Below, piece after piece: positions 1-8,073 of a stretch of 26,478 bases of DNA (position 1 is the stretch's first letter; each line of letters starts with the position of its first letter). The translations under genes and the position numbers were made by a program. The notes beneath the pieces were generated by a model. That model did not search any database and was not told where the DNA came from. It worked only from the letters and a program-made list of their open reading frames with translations. The DNA comes from W0P28-013 sp963621145. GTDB taxonomy: Bacteria > Bacteroidota > Bacteroidia > Bacteroidales > Paludibacteraceae. The DNA is taken from NCBI GenBank assembly GCA_963621145.1, contig CAVFDI010000020.1, positions 1-26,478 of the forward strand, read 5' to 3'.

Positions 1-51
1 CGCGCCCTCGACAAGCTCCTCAAACTCCTCTGGAAAACTGTGAAACATTAG
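1..51 (+). CDS. C-terminal end of an unidentified gene cut by the window edge
   Basis: Frame 1 is open from the first base to a TAG at 49-51 and encodes 16 residues, RALDKLLKLLWKTVKH. The tail is basic and amphipathic, and a hairpin that could act as a terminator starts about 35 bp later, as expected at the end of a real gene. The family cannot be recognised from so few residues. It would converge on the aldolase gene. Confidence 0.35.
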   Translation, partial: RALDKLLKLLWKTVKH

Positions 52-84
52 CAAAAGTGTGCGTTTCACCTCGTTACGTAATAA

Positions 85-125
85 AAGATGGCCTCCGACC
101 GAAATCGAAGACCATCTTACTTTTT
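85..125. terminator. Hairpin terminator between the upstream gene and the aldolase
   Basis: AAGATGG at 85-91 pairs with CCATCTT at 112-118. In minus-strand RNA the stem extends to 12 bp with two G-U pairs, followed by a TTTTATT tail, so it is best read as the terminator of the aldolase gene, whose stop lies about 20 bp before it. In the plus direction the two G-U positions become mismatches, but a run of five T (121-125) follows, so it may also work for the gene ending at 51. Confidence 0.6.
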
Positions 126-138
126 CTGAACAAGCGAA

Positions 139-1140
139 TTAGCAGGCTTTGCCGTCGCTACCAAGCACGTTCACAATTTTGTGAATGTACATCTTCTTCA
201 TCTCCTCGCGTGCTGGTTTCAAGTATTGGCGCGGATCGAAGTGATCGGGATGCTCGGCAAAATGCTGACGAATAGCAGCGGTCATAGCCAAACGCGAGTC
301 GCTGTCGATGTTGATTTTGCAGACTGCGCTCTTCGAAGCCTCGCGGAGTTGCTCCTCTGGAATACCAACTGCATCGGGCAGTTTGCCGCCGTTGGCATTG
401 ATAATGTCGACATACTCTTGTGGAACCGACGACGAACCATGCAGAACGATTGGGAATCCAGGAAGTTTCTTCTCAACCTCGTGCAGCACATCGAATGCCA
501 ATGGTGGTGGAACCAAACGGCCCGTTTTTGGATCGCGTGTGCACTGCTCGGGTTTGAATTTGTAAGCACCATGCGATGTGCCGATCGAGATGGCCAACGA
601 GTCGCAACCCGTGCGTGTAGCAAAGTCGATAACCTCTTCGGGTTTGGTGTAGTGCGATTCTTCGGCAGCAACCTCATCTTCAACACCAGCCAAAACGCCA
701 AGCTCGGCTTCGACGGTTACATCGTATTGGTGAGCGTACTCAACAACTTTTTTAGTCAGCGCAATGTTCTCTTCGTAAGGCAGCGACGAACCATCAATCA
801 TCACCGACGAGAAACCCATGTCGATGCACGATTTGCAGAGTTCGAACGAATCGCCGTGGTCGAGGTGAAGCACAATTTCTGGTTTCTCCCAGCCGAGTTC
901 TTTGGCATAGGCCACAGCACCTTCGGCCATGTAGCGCAGCAGCGTCTGGTTAGCGTAGTTGCGCGCACCTTTCGACACTTGCAGAATGACGGGCGATTTG
1001 GTCTCGGCTGCTGCCATAACTATGGCTTGCAACTGTTCCATGTTGTTGAAGTTGAATGCGGGAATGGCATAACCACCTTTCACCGCTTTGGCGAACATGT
1101 CGCGCGTGTTCACCAATCCTAAGTCTTTGTAATTTACCAT
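139..1140 (-). CDS. fba: Class II fructose-1,6-bisphosphate aldolase
   Basis: A cytoplasmic zinc enzyme that cleaves fructose 1,6-bisphosphate to glyceraldehyde 3-phosphate and dihydroxyacetone phosphate in glycolysis, and runs in reverse in gluconeogenesis. The 333-residue protein has the class II core. LHLDHG (91-96) holds the catalytic Asp94 and zinc ligand His95. TSHG holds His190, and LHGSSS holds His234. VEAELG at about 143-148 and IGTSHG are the other family blocks. I place the start at the ATG at 1138-1140, giving MVNYKDLGL. The frame is open 20 codons further upstream, but that extension (rich in N, K and I) does not look like aldolase sequence. A promoter -7 box lies about 100 bp upstream, and a hairpin terminator follows the stop. 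The length fits the Bacteroidetes type of about 334 residues. Confidence 0.96.
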   Translation of the reverse strand: MVNYKDLGLVNTRDMFAKAVKGGYAIPAFNFNNMEQLQAIVMAAAETKSPVILQVSKGARNYANQTLLRYMAEGAVAYAKELGWEKPEIVLHLDHGDSFELCKSCIDMGFSSVMIDGSSLPYEENIALTKKVVEYAHQYDVTVEAELGVLAGVEDEVAAEESHYTKPEEVIDFATRTGCDSLAISIGTSHGAYKFKPEQCTRDPKTGRLVPPPLAFDVLHEVEKKLPGFPIVLHGSSSVPQEYVDIINANGGKLPDAVGIPEEQLREASKSAVCKINIDSDSRLAMTAAIRQHFAEHPDHFDPRQYLKPAREEMKKMYIHKIVNVLGSDGKAC

Positions 1141-1236
1141 AACTATTTTTGGTTTGTTAGTTCGCGAAATAATGAGATTAAGTTGGCAAAATCCTTTCAC
1201 CTATAAACTCTCATCTCTCACTTTTTTTCGAAAGTG

Positions 1237-1244
1237 CAAAAGTA
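1237..1244 (-). promoter_or_regulatory. -7 box of a probable aldolase promoter
   Basis: Read on the minus strand this is TACTTTTG, an exact match to the Bacteroidetes -7 consensus TAnnTTTG. No clear TTTG lies 19-21 bp further upstream, so only half of the promoter is supported. It would give a leader of about 90 nt. The rest of the gap 1141-1424 holds no gene that I can see. Confidence 0.45.
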
Positions 1245-1424
1245 CAATTTTTTTCTGAAGGTTGGTTCTAAAAATTATCTTTGCAAGAATTTTTTGATTT
1301 ATAATCGAGCAGATTTTTTTGGATAGGTGCCGACCCGAAGCAAAAATTCGCAAGGAGCGATAAGGTTTAAGAATTTTGATTTGAGTTTAAAGTGTAGAAT
1401 TTTTAGAACTTACTTGGAACGAAA

Positions 1425-2000
1425 TCAGTAATTCTCTTTTTTGATTTCGAAATAGGCTTGCGGATGTTGGCAGGCTGGGCAGGTTTCGGGTGACTCTTTG
1501 CCCACGTGAATGTAGCCACAGTTGCGGCATTGCCAAACTACTTCGTCGTCTTTGGCGAACACTTTTGCCACTTCGATGTTGGCAACAAAGGCGCGAAAAC
1601 GCTCTTCGTGTCCCTTTTCGGCTACCGCAATGGCGCGATACATGGCTGCAATCTCAGGAAAACCTTCGCTCTCGGCCACATCGGCAAAGTGCGGGTAGGC
1701 TTCGGCCCACTCTTCGTGTTCGCCAGCGGCAGCGGCTTGCAGATTGTCGATGGTGCGACCAATAATGCCCGCTGGAAAACTTGCTTTCACCTCCACAGTG
1801 CCGCCTTCGAGCAGTTTGAACATGCGTTTGGCGTGCTCTTTCTCTTGGTCGGCCGTCTCGGTAAAGATGGCTGCAATCTGCTCAAAACCCTCTTTCTTGG
1901 CTGCACTAGCAAAATAGGTGTAGCGCATGCGAGCCTGACTTTCGCCAGCAAACGATTGCATCAGATTTTTCTCGGTCTGAGTCCCTTTTAATGTTTTCAT
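1425..2000 (-). CDS. rbr: Rubrerythrin
   Basis: A cytoplasmic non-haem iron peroxidase that reduces hydrogen peroxide in anaerobes and microaerophiles. The 191-residue protein has both expected parts. An N-terminal four-helix ferritin-like domain carries diiron ligands in GESQARMRY (Glu20), DQEKEH (Glu53, His56) and AEKGHEE (Glu128, His131). A C-terminal rubredoxin domain has the Cys-x2-Cys pairs C158/C161 and C174/C177. The start ATG at 1998-2000 gives MKTLKGTQTEKNL, a usual rubrerythrin N-terminus. Rubrerythrin and the downstream aldolase point the same way, but the 284-bp gap with its own -7 box argues for separate transcripts. I saw no convincing promoter for rubrerythrin in the 96 bp shared with the divergent helicase gene. 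Confidence 0.96.
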   Translation of the reverse strand: MKTLKGTQTEKNLMQSFAGESQARMRYTYFASAAKKEGFEQIAAIFTETADQEKEHAKRMFKLLEGGTVEVKASFPAGIIGRTIDNLQAAAAGEHEEWAEAYPHFADVAESEGFPEIAAMYRAIAVAEKGHEERFRAFVANIEVAKVFAKDDEVVWQCRNCGYIHVGKESPETCPACQHPQAYFEIKKENY

Positions 2001-2063
2001 AGTTGTAAAATTTTGGTTGATAAAAATGTTGTTCGAAAGTGGGCTGGAATGAATGATTTTTTG

Positions 2064-2071
2064 TACCTTTG
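2064..2071 (+). promoter_or_regulatory. -7 box of the helicase promoter
   Basis: TACCTTTG matches the Bacteroidetes -7 consensus exactly and lies 25 bp before the helicase ATG, implying a leader of about 20 nt. No good -33 TTTG is seen at the usual spacing. Confidence 0.5.
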
Positions 2072-2096
2072 TATCTTAAAAAAAGCTACAAAAATT

Positions 2097-4433
2097 ATGC
2101 CAAATTCTGCTAAAAATGACTCCGAAGAACTGCGCCAACTGCTGAACGAAAGTCAGTACGAGGCCGCCGTCTACAGCGATGGCCCTGAACTGATTGTGGC
2201 TGGCGCTGGCTCGGGCAAAACGCGCGTGCTGACCTACAAAATTGCCTATCTTTTGCAACAGGGTTGGCATCCGTCGCAGATTTTGGCGCTGACCTTCACC
2301 AACAAAGCCGCCCGCGAAATGAAAGAGCGCATTGCCGCTGTGGTGGGCGAAAAGCGGGCTCGCTACCTTTGGATGGGCACTTTTCACTCCATTTTTGCTC
2401 GCATATTGCGCAGCGAAGCCGAAGTGATGGGGTTCAATCGCAATTTCACCATCTACGACCAAACCGATTCTAAAAATCTGATTCGCAGCATCATCAAAGA
2501 GATGGCGCTCGACGACAAAGTTTATCGTTGTGGGGCTGTTCAGAGCCGCATTTCGAACCTGAAAAATCAGCTGATAACGCCCGAACTCTATCAAATGAGC
2601 AGCGAGCTACGCGCCAGCGATCGCAACTCGCGAATGCCCCTGTTCTACGACATTTTTTGCACCTATCGCAACCGCTGTGCCGCATCGAATTCGTTCGATT
2701 TCGACGATTTGTTGCTCTACACCAACATGCTTTTCGAGCATCACCCCGATGTGCTGGCGCGCTATCAGGAGCAATTTGCCTACATTCTTGTGGACGAATA
2801 TCAGGACACAAACATAGCGCAGCACAGCATCATCAGTCAGTTGGCGGGGCAGCACAAGCACATTTGCGTGGTGGGCGACGATGCGCAGAGCATCTATTCG
2901 TTTCGTGGCGCAAACATCGACAATATGCTGCTTTTCGAAAAACAGTTCACGGGCTGCCGATTGTTCAAACTTGAACGCAACTACCGTTCGACGCAGACCA
3001 TTGTGAACGCTGCCAATTCGCTCATCGAGAAAAACGAAAAACGCATTCGCAAAAAAGTCTATTCCGAAGGCGAAGTGGGCGAAAAAATCAAAGTCTTGAG
3101 CGCATTTAGCGATTACGACGAAGCTTTTGCTGTGGCGGCATCGCTTGGCGCGAAAATTGCCGAAAACAACGATGAATACAGCGATTACGCCATTCTCTAC
3201 CGCACCAATGCGCAGTCGCGTGTGCTCGAGGAGGCGCTGCGCAAACGCTCGATGCCGTACAAAATCTATGGCGGCTTGTCGTTCTATCAGCATAAAGAGG
3301 TAAAAGATGTGCTGGCGTACCTGCGTTTGGTGGTGAATGCAAACGACGAAGAGTCGTTTCGGCGCGTGGTGAACTACCCAGCGCGCGGCATTGGCGAGAC
3401 TACGCAGAGCAAACTGCTCGAATGCGCACATCGCAACCAAGTGAGCGCATTGGATGTAGCAAAAAATCCTGCAAAATTTTCGCTCGAAGTGAATAAAGGT
3501 GCCATGCGCAAGTTGATGGATTTTGCCGAATTTATTGTGAAATTTCAGCAGATGCGCGACGAAAAAGATGCCTACGCTTTGGCAGAACAGATGGTGATAG
3601 AGTCGGGCATTGTGCGCGATTTGATGGCCGAAAATACGCCCGAAGCCATCGAACGCAAAGAGAATGTGCAGGAGGTGCTGAACGCCATCAATCAGTTTTG
3701 CGAAGAGAAGGTGAATGCAGGCGAAACCGAATTGCGACTCGAGGATTTTTTGAGCGAAGTGGCACTGCTCACCGATCAGGATAACGAAAAAGAAGAAGAC
3801 CACAATCGCATTACGCTGATGACTGTTCATTCGGCCAAAGGTCTGGAATTCAAGCATGTATACATCGTTGGGTTGGAGGAAAATCTGTTCCCTTCGTCGA
3901 TGTGCTGCGAGAGCGAACGCGAAATAGAGGAGGAGCGTCGGCTGCTCTATGTGGCCATTACGCGAGCAAAAAAAGATTGCACCATAAGTTACGCCAAGTC
4001 GCGTTTTCGCAATGGTCAAACGCAAATGCAGCACCGCAGTCGCTTCCTGGACGATATCGATGCTGAATATCTGCAGATGCCGCAAGAATTTAAGCCTACG
4101 CCGCAAATAGATGATGTAGTTTTGCCGCGATTTAGCAATTTTCGTGACGGATTCGTACCACGCACATCTGCGACCACACCGCAAAAAACTGCATTTCAGC
4201 CGCAAACCACCACGCCACCGCAAAATATGCGTCGTGTAACGCCAAGCATGGTGGCGGGCAACACAAAATTTCCGTTCCGTGTGGGCATGCGTGTGCATCA
4301 CGAACGCTTTGGCGATGGCGAAATAGTACGCCTAGATGGCGATGGCGACAGCACAAAAGCCATCGTGCAATTCGACCAAAACGGACAAAAACCGCTGCTG
4401 CTGAAGTACGCAAGACTCACTATTCTAAGTTGA
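2097..4433 (+). CDS. pcrA: ATP-dependent 3'-5' DNA helicase, PcrA/UvrD family (superfamily 1)
   Basis: A DNA-unwinding motor of nucleotide-excision and replication-associated repair. The 778 residues show all SF1 motifs in order: Walker A AGAGSGKT (35-42), motif Ia TFTNKAAREM (66-75), GTFHS (94-98), Walker B LVDEYQDTN (231-239), motif III GDDAQSIYSFRGA (260-272), motif IV LERNYRST (292-299), motif V TVHSAKGLEFKHVY (576-589) and motif VI EERRLLYVAITRAKK (612-626). The last 45 residues, from GMRVHHERFGDGEIV, resemble the small C-terminal domain of PcrA that contacts RNA polymerase. The frame is open upstream to 2013, but the first part of that extension overlaps the -7 box, so the ATG at 2097 (MPNSAKND) is preferred. 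The stop codon lies inside an 8-bp repeat array. PcrA versus UvrD naming is a convention here. Confidence 0.95.
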   Translation: MPNSAKNDSEELRQLLNESQYEAAVYSDGPELIVAGAGSGKTRVLTYKIAYLLQQGWHPSQILALTFTNKAAREMKERIAAVVGEKRARYLWMGTFHSIFARILRSEAEVMGFNRNFTIYDQTDSKNLIRSIIKEMALDDKVYRCGAVQSRISNLKNQLITPELYQMSSELRASDRNSRMPLFYDIFCTYRNRCAASNSFDFDDLLLYTNMLFEHHPDVLARYQEQFAYILVDEYQDTNIAQHSIISQLAGQHKHICVVGDDAQSIYSFRGANIDNMLLFEKQFTGCRLFKLERNYRSTQTIVNAANSLIEKNEKRIRKKVYSEGEVGEKIKVLSAFSDYDEAFAVAASLGAKIAENNDEYSDYAILYRTNAQSRVLEEALRKRSMPYKIYGGLSFYQHKEVKDVLAYLRLVVNANDEESFRRVVNYPARGIGETTQSKLLECAHRNQVSALDVAKNPAKFSLEVNKGAMRKLMDFAEFIVKFQQMRDEKDAYALAEQMVIESGIVRDLMAENTPEAIERKENVQEVLNAINQFCEEKVNAGETELRLEDFLSEVALLTDQDNEKEEDHNRITLMTVHSAKGLEFKHVYIVGLEENLFPSSMCCESEREIEEERRLLYVAITRAKKDCTISYAKSRFRNGQTQMQHRSRFLDDIDAEYLQMPQEFKPTPQIDDVVLPRFSNFRDGFVPRTSATTPQKTAFQPQTTTPPQNMRRVTPSMVAGNTKFPFRVGMRVHHERFGDGEIVRLDGDGDSTKAIVQFDQNGQKPLLLKYARLTILS

Positions 4434-4464
4434 AAAGTTGAGAAGTTGAAAAGTTGAAAAGTTT
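4427..4464 (+). repeat. 8-bp tandem array overlapping the helicase stop codon
   Basis: Four units of AAGTTGAA/AAGTTGAG start at 4427, 4435, 4443 and 4451, followed by a partial AAGTTT. The TGA stop of the helicase (4431-4433) lies in the first unit. Each unit contains TGA in the sense direction, and because the period is 8 successive stops fall in different frames. Confidence 0.85.
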
Positions 4465-4611
4465 AATGTGTTAGTCAGAGTTTGTGGGGAATTTGTTTCT
4501 ATTGTTTATTCGAAGATCAGAAGATTATTGGCTCGAGTCAATCGAACTGCTAAATGCCAAATTTTTAATGACAAATTTTTGAATTATCAATTTGATATTT
4601 ATCGTAAAAAT

Positions 4612-4650
4612 TTAATTAAGTAATTGGAAATTAAGTAATTAGGTAATTAA
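4612..4650. repeat. AT-rich degenerate array of TAATTAAG/TAATTAGG units
   Basis: This stretch of the helicase-receptor gap repeats TAATTAAG, TAATTGG, TTAAG, TAATTAGG and TAATTAA. It closely resembles the array at 8011-8041 and the sequence around the aroC start. The rest of the gap 4465-4721 has no gene and no clear terminator. A TATTCTTTG at 4658-4666 resembles a -7 box but has one extra base. Confidence 0.6.
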
Positions 4651-4721
4651 CCTGTCTTTATTCTTTGCACTAATCTAGCAATAAATCACCCAAATTTCCG
4701 TTATACGCAATATCACGCCTT

Positions 4722-7166
4722 TTGAAACGCCTTTTGTTCATACTGATGTGTTTGGTTCTCTGCTTGGTGGCGGAGGCTAAGCGTGTGTATGTGCGTGGCT
4801 ATGTGCTCGACGAGACCAAACATGCCATCGAATTTGCCAATGTGCAGGTGAAAGGCACTTCGCAAGGCACTGCTACCAACGAACAGGGGTTCTACGAATT
4901 GCGTGCCGAGGTTACCGATTCGTTCACCATTGTCTATTCGTGCGTGGGCTACGAAACGGTCGAGGAGCGTTTTGCGCTTACCGACGAGGCGCTGAATGTC
5001 ACCAAAATTCTGAAACCATTTTCCACCGAACTGGGCGATGTGGAGGTGCGCGCCTACAAGCGTCAGCCAACCAACATGCAGGTGCTGAATACCGATCAAT
5101 TTCGCCTGACGCCCGACGCTTCGGGTGGTAACATCGAGTCGCTTCTGACATCGTTTGCGGGCGTAAACTCGACCAACGAACTCAGTTCGCAGTATTCGGT
5201 GCGCGGCGGCAACTACGACGAGAACAGCGTTTATGTGAACAATATCGAGGTCTATCGGCCGCTGCTTGTGCGCGCTGGTCAGCAAGAAGGCTTGAGTTTC
5301 ATCAATCCCGATCTTGTGCAAGGCGTTCAGTTTTCGGCTGGCGGATTTGGCGCGCGCTATGGCGACAAAAGTGCATCGGTGCTCGATGTAACCTACAAAA
5401 CACCCGAACGGCTCGAAGGCTCGCTGTCGGTGAGTCTGCTCGGCGCGTCGGCCTATCTTGGCTCGAAATCGAAAAACTTTACGCAGGTCCATGGCATTCG
5501 CTACAAAACATCGTCGTATCTGCTCGGCTCGCTCGATACCAAAGGCGAATATTCGCAGTCGTTTGTCGACTATCAGACCTACATGACTTTCCGCTTTGGC
5601 GACAAATGGGACGGCTCGTTTCTTGGCAATTTCTCGCAGAATTATTATCGTTTTCTGCCGCAAGAACGCGAAACTGCCTTTGGCACACTCACACTCAATC
5701 GCAATTTCAAAGTCTATTTCGAAGGACAAGAGAAAGATGTTTTCCGCACCTATTTTGGCGCATTCACGGTGAATTATCGCCCAACAAAAGAGTTCAAACT
5801 GAGTTTGATGACTTCGGCGTTCAACACCAACGAGCGCGAAACCTACGATATCACGGGGCAGTATTGGCTTTCGGATCTCGACATCAACAACACGGGCAAC
5901 ACCAACAATCAGGGCGTGGGCACTTACCACGAACATGCACGCAATCGACTTTCGGCCACGGTAGCAAATCTGTCGCACATTGGCGAGTGGAAACGCGGCA
6001 ACAACACGCTGCAGTGGGGCGTTACTGGGCAAGCCGAGATCATCTTCGACCGCATTCGCGAGTGGGAATTTCGCGATTCGTCGGGCTATTCGCTGCCACA
6101 CGATCCGTCGAAAGTGGACCTAATCTACAATCTGACTTCGAAAAATAATCTCTACACGGCGCGCGTTACGGGCTATGTGGAGGAGAGTTACCGCCTGATT
6201 GCCCGCAGTGGCATTTGGAATTTCAACGGTGGCGTGCGGTTCAATTTCTGGAGTTTCAACAACGAAGTCCTCATCAGTCCGCGACTTTCGGCCACTTATG
6301 TGCCAAACTTCAACACCGATTTCGATTTTCGTCTGGCGGTGGGACTCTATCATCAAGCACCCTTTTATAAAGAGATTCGTCTGGAACAGGAAGATGCCGA
6401 TGGCAACAACACCATTATGTTGAACCGCAACATTAAGGCGCAACGCTCGCTTCATGTGGTTTTCGGTGCCGATTATTATTTCCGATTGTGGAATCGTCCG
6501 TTCAAACTCACTGCCGAAGCCTACTACAAACCCAGCGACCGCGTGAATCCGTATTATGTCGACAATGTGCGCATTCGCTACCTCGCCAACAACGACGCAG
6601 TGGCGCAGACAGCGGGCATCGACATCAAGCTCTTTGGCGAATTTGTGCCTGGTACCGACTCGTGGATTTCGTTCTCGTGGATGTATTCCAAAGAAAATCT
6701 GTTGAACGATTCGTACGATGTCTACAGCAACACAGGTCGAAAACTCGGCACCATCAGCCCTGGCTGGATTGCGCGCCCCAACGAGCAACGCTACAATCTG
6801 TCGCTCTTTTTTCAGGATTATTTCCCGAAACACCCCGAATATAAGGTCTATCTGAAATTGGTTTGGAGCGATGGTTTGCCATTTGGCCCACCGCACAGCG
6901 AACGCTACGAAGCCACTTTGCGCACCAAAGCCTACAATCGTGTCGACATTGGCGCAATGCGCGGTTTTGTGCAGGGACGCGAAAAATTCATGAGCCGACA
7001 AAAAGTGGTGAAGGCTTTTTGGCTCAATCTCGAACTTTTCAACCTGTTCAATATCAAAAATGTGAACTCGTACTACTGGGTAACCGACATCTACAACGAG
7101 CAATTCGCCGTGCCAAACTACCTAACTGGTTTCATGGTGAATTTCAAAGTTACCGTCGATTTTTAA
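4722..7166 (+). CDS. TonB-dependent outer-membrane receptor with N-terminal carboxypeptidase-like domain
   Basis: A probable TonB-powered outer-membrane importer; the ligand cannot be told. The 814 residues begin with a signal peptide (KRLLFIL...CLVAEA, about 1-19). A CarboxypepD_reg-like beta-sandwich follows (about 22-100, VRGYVLDETKHAIEFANV...GTATNEQGFYEL). The plug is at about 115-225 (NIESLLTSFAGVNS, SVRGGNYDENSVYVNNIEVY, GGFGARYGDKSASVLDV), and a long beta-barrel ends in VTVDF with a terminal Phe. The start is a TTG at 4722-4724, which gives the basic KR needed ahead of the hydrophobic core; the next in-frame ATG (4746) would remove that charge. No SusD-like gene is adjacent, so it is not a classical glycan-uptake pair. 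It converges on the sigma factor gene with only 19 bp between stops. The neighbouring sigma factor is not evidence for a FecI-type circuit, because no anti-sigma gene is present. Confidence 0.9.
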   Translation: MKRLLFILMCLVLCLVAEAKRVYVRGYVLDETKHAIEFANVQVKGTSQGTATNEQGFYELRAEVTDSFTIVYSCVGYETVEERFALTDEALNVTKILKPFSTELGDVEVRAYKRQPTNMQVLNTDQFRLTPDASGGNIESLLTSFAGVNSTNELSSQYSVRGGNYDENSVYVNNIEVYRPLLVRAGQQEGLSFINPDLVQGVQFSAGGFGARYGDKSASVLDVTYKTPERLEGSLSVSLLGASAYLGSKSKNFTQVHGIRYKTSSYLLGSLDTKGEYSQSFVDYQTYMTFRFGDKWDGSFLGNFSQNYYRFLPQERETAFGTLTLNRNFKVYFEGQEKDVFRTYFGAFTVNYRPTKEFKLSLMTSAFNTNERETYDITGQYWLSDLDINNTGNTNNQGVGTYHEHARNRLSATVANLSHIGEWKRGNNTLQWGVTGQAEIIFDRIREWEFRDSSGYSLPHDPSKVDLIYNLTSKNNLYTARVTGYVEESYRLIARSGIWNFNGGVRFNFWSFNNEVLISPRLSATYVPNFNTDFDFRLAVGLYHQAPFYKEIRLEQEDADGNNTIMLNRNIKAQRSLHVVFGADYYFRLWNRPFKLTAEAYYKPSDRVNPYYVDNVRIRYLANNDAVAQTAGIDIKLFGEFVPGTDSWISFSWMYSKENLLNDSYDVYSNTGRKLGTISPGWIARPNEQRYNLSLFFQDYFPKHPEYKVYLKLVWSDGLPFGPPHSERYEATLRTKAYNRVDIGAMRGFVQGREKFMSRQKVVKAFWLNLELFNLFNIKNVNSYYWVTDIYNEQFAVPNYLTGFMVNFKVTVDF

Positions 7167-7185
7167 CCAATTGATAATTGGGCGC

Positions 7186-7788
7186 TTAAAAAGTTTTCTC
7201 GAAACACGCCACCAAATGGCGTTCGTGGGCTAGTTTGCGCAGGTTCAAAACGGCATAGCGCATGCGCCCGAGTGCGGTGTTTATGCTAATCTCTTCAATC
7301 TTTGCTATCTCCTTGAAACTCAGATCGTTGACGAATCTCATGCGCACAATTCGTTGCTGATTTTCGGGCAGTAAATCAATCAGTTTCATCATGTTGATGA
7401 GCGCCGATTCGTAGGTCAAACTGTCGAATGTGTCGTCGTAGAGCTTGGCGTTGTTCAGCAGATCGATGGTCTCGTTTTCGTCGGTCGAGATGGTGTTTTC
7501 GTTCTTCTCGCGGCGATAGTTGTCGTACACAATGTTGTGCGCAATGCGCGTCAGCCACGGGAAAAATCGACCAACTTCGGTGTAGCGGTGCTGCCGAATG
7601 GTGGTGATGGCTTTGATAAAGGTGTCTTGGAAAACATCGTCGGTTAGGTCGCTGTCGTGCGTAATGCCGTAGATGTAGTTGTACAGGTGATCTTTGTGCC
7701 TCATCAGCAGCACTTCGAACGCCTTGTTGCAGCCTTGCTCGTAACTCTTCACCAACAGTTCGTCGGACAAAGATTGCAGATTTTCCAT
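7186..7788 (-). CDS. ECF-type RNA polymerase sigma-70 factor
   Basis: A small sigma factor that redirects RNA polymerase to a specific promoter set. The 200 residues hold region 2 at about 24-95 (ending in RFFPWLTRIAHNIVYDNYRRE, the -10 recognition and melting part) and region 4 at about 135-187 (LLPENQQRIVRMRFVNDLSFKEIAKIEEISINTALGRM, a helix-turn-helix that reads the -35 element). The linker between them (NENTISTDENETIDLLNN) is acidic. No region 3 is present, as expected for ECF factors. The ATG is at 7786-7788. A near-perfect Bacteroidetes promoter lies about 80 bp upstream, so the gene itself appears to be read by the primary sigma factor. No FecR-like or other anti-sigma gene is adjacent. 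Its target genes cannot be inferred. Confidence 0.93.
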   Translation of the reverse strand: MENLQSLSDELLVKSYEQGCNKAFEVLLMRHKDHLYNYIYGITHDSDLTDDVFQDTFIKAITTIRQHRYTEVGRFFPWLTRIAHNIVYDNYRREKNENTISTDENETIDLLNNAKLYDDTFDSLTYESALINMMKLIDLLPENQQRIVRMRFVNDLSFKEIAKIEEISINTALGRMRYAVLNLRKLAHERHLVACFEKTF

Positions 7789-7866
7789 ACTTTTTCGATT
7801 AAATAAGAAGTAGGTTTGTTACGATAGGCAGATGTTTTTGGAGTGAAATTTGTGTTGATTTGTCGA

Positions 7867-7898
7867 CAAAAGTAGAGGTTTTGTTTCAGTTGACCAAA
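7867..7898 (-). promoter_or_regulatory. Full Bacteroidetes promoter for the ECF sigma factor gene
   Basis: On the minus strand TTTG (7895-7898) is followed by exactly 20 bp and then TACTTTTG (7867-7874), matching the -33/-7 consensus TTTG-N20-TAnnTTTG. The predicted start is near 7861, leaving a leader of about 70 nt. The remainder of the gap up to 8010 is AT-rich with no gene. Confidence 0.8.
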
Positions 7899-8010
7899 TT
7901 TTTTTGCAAAAAAATGCAATTTTCGCAGAAAAATATCGTTTTTCTTGATTGGGCGATGAAATTTTTGAATTGACAATTTTTCGCCTCACAATCTCCCGAA
8001 ATCTAATTAA

Positions 8011-8073
8011 ATAATTGATAATTAGATAATTAGATAATTGATCCGTCTTTATTCTTTACTCCTTACTCTTTAT
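8011..8073. repeat. Two adjoining 7/8-bp arrays ending at the aroC stop codon
   Basis: 8011-8040 holds ATAATTG, ATAATTAG, ATAATTAG, ATAATTG. 8046-8073 holds four 7-bp units, TCTTTAT, TCTTTAC, TCCTTAC, TCTTTAT, and abuts the aroC stop (TCA at 8074-8076 on the plus strand). In the aroC sense direction the 7-bp units read ATAAAGA/GTAAAGA and so contain TAA. The same family, inverted, is at 22404-22452. Confidence 0.85.

Noticed and set aside
57..275. Short plus-strand frame over the aldolase 3' end
   Set aside because: It runs through the terminator hairpin and is antisense to conserved aldolase sequence.
1141..1424. Riboswitch or tRNA in the aldolase-rubrerythrin gap
   Set aside because: No clover-leaf, T-loop sequence or conserved riboswitch core could be found; apart from the -7 boxes the sequence is plain AT-rich DNA.
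2607..4301. Long open frame (564 codons) on the minus strand opposite the helicase
   Set aside because: It is antisense to a helicase with every motif intact, its translation is rich in His, Phe, Cys and Arg with no recognisable domain, and such frames come from the codon bias of the real gene. The same applies to 4713-6101 (minus), 6120-7103 (minus), 10772-12034 (plus) and 15432-16610 (minus).
4722..7788. FecI-FecR-TonB receptor regulatory circuit
   Set aside because: The receptor and the ECF sigma gene are convergent, not in one operon, and no anti-sigma gene is present.
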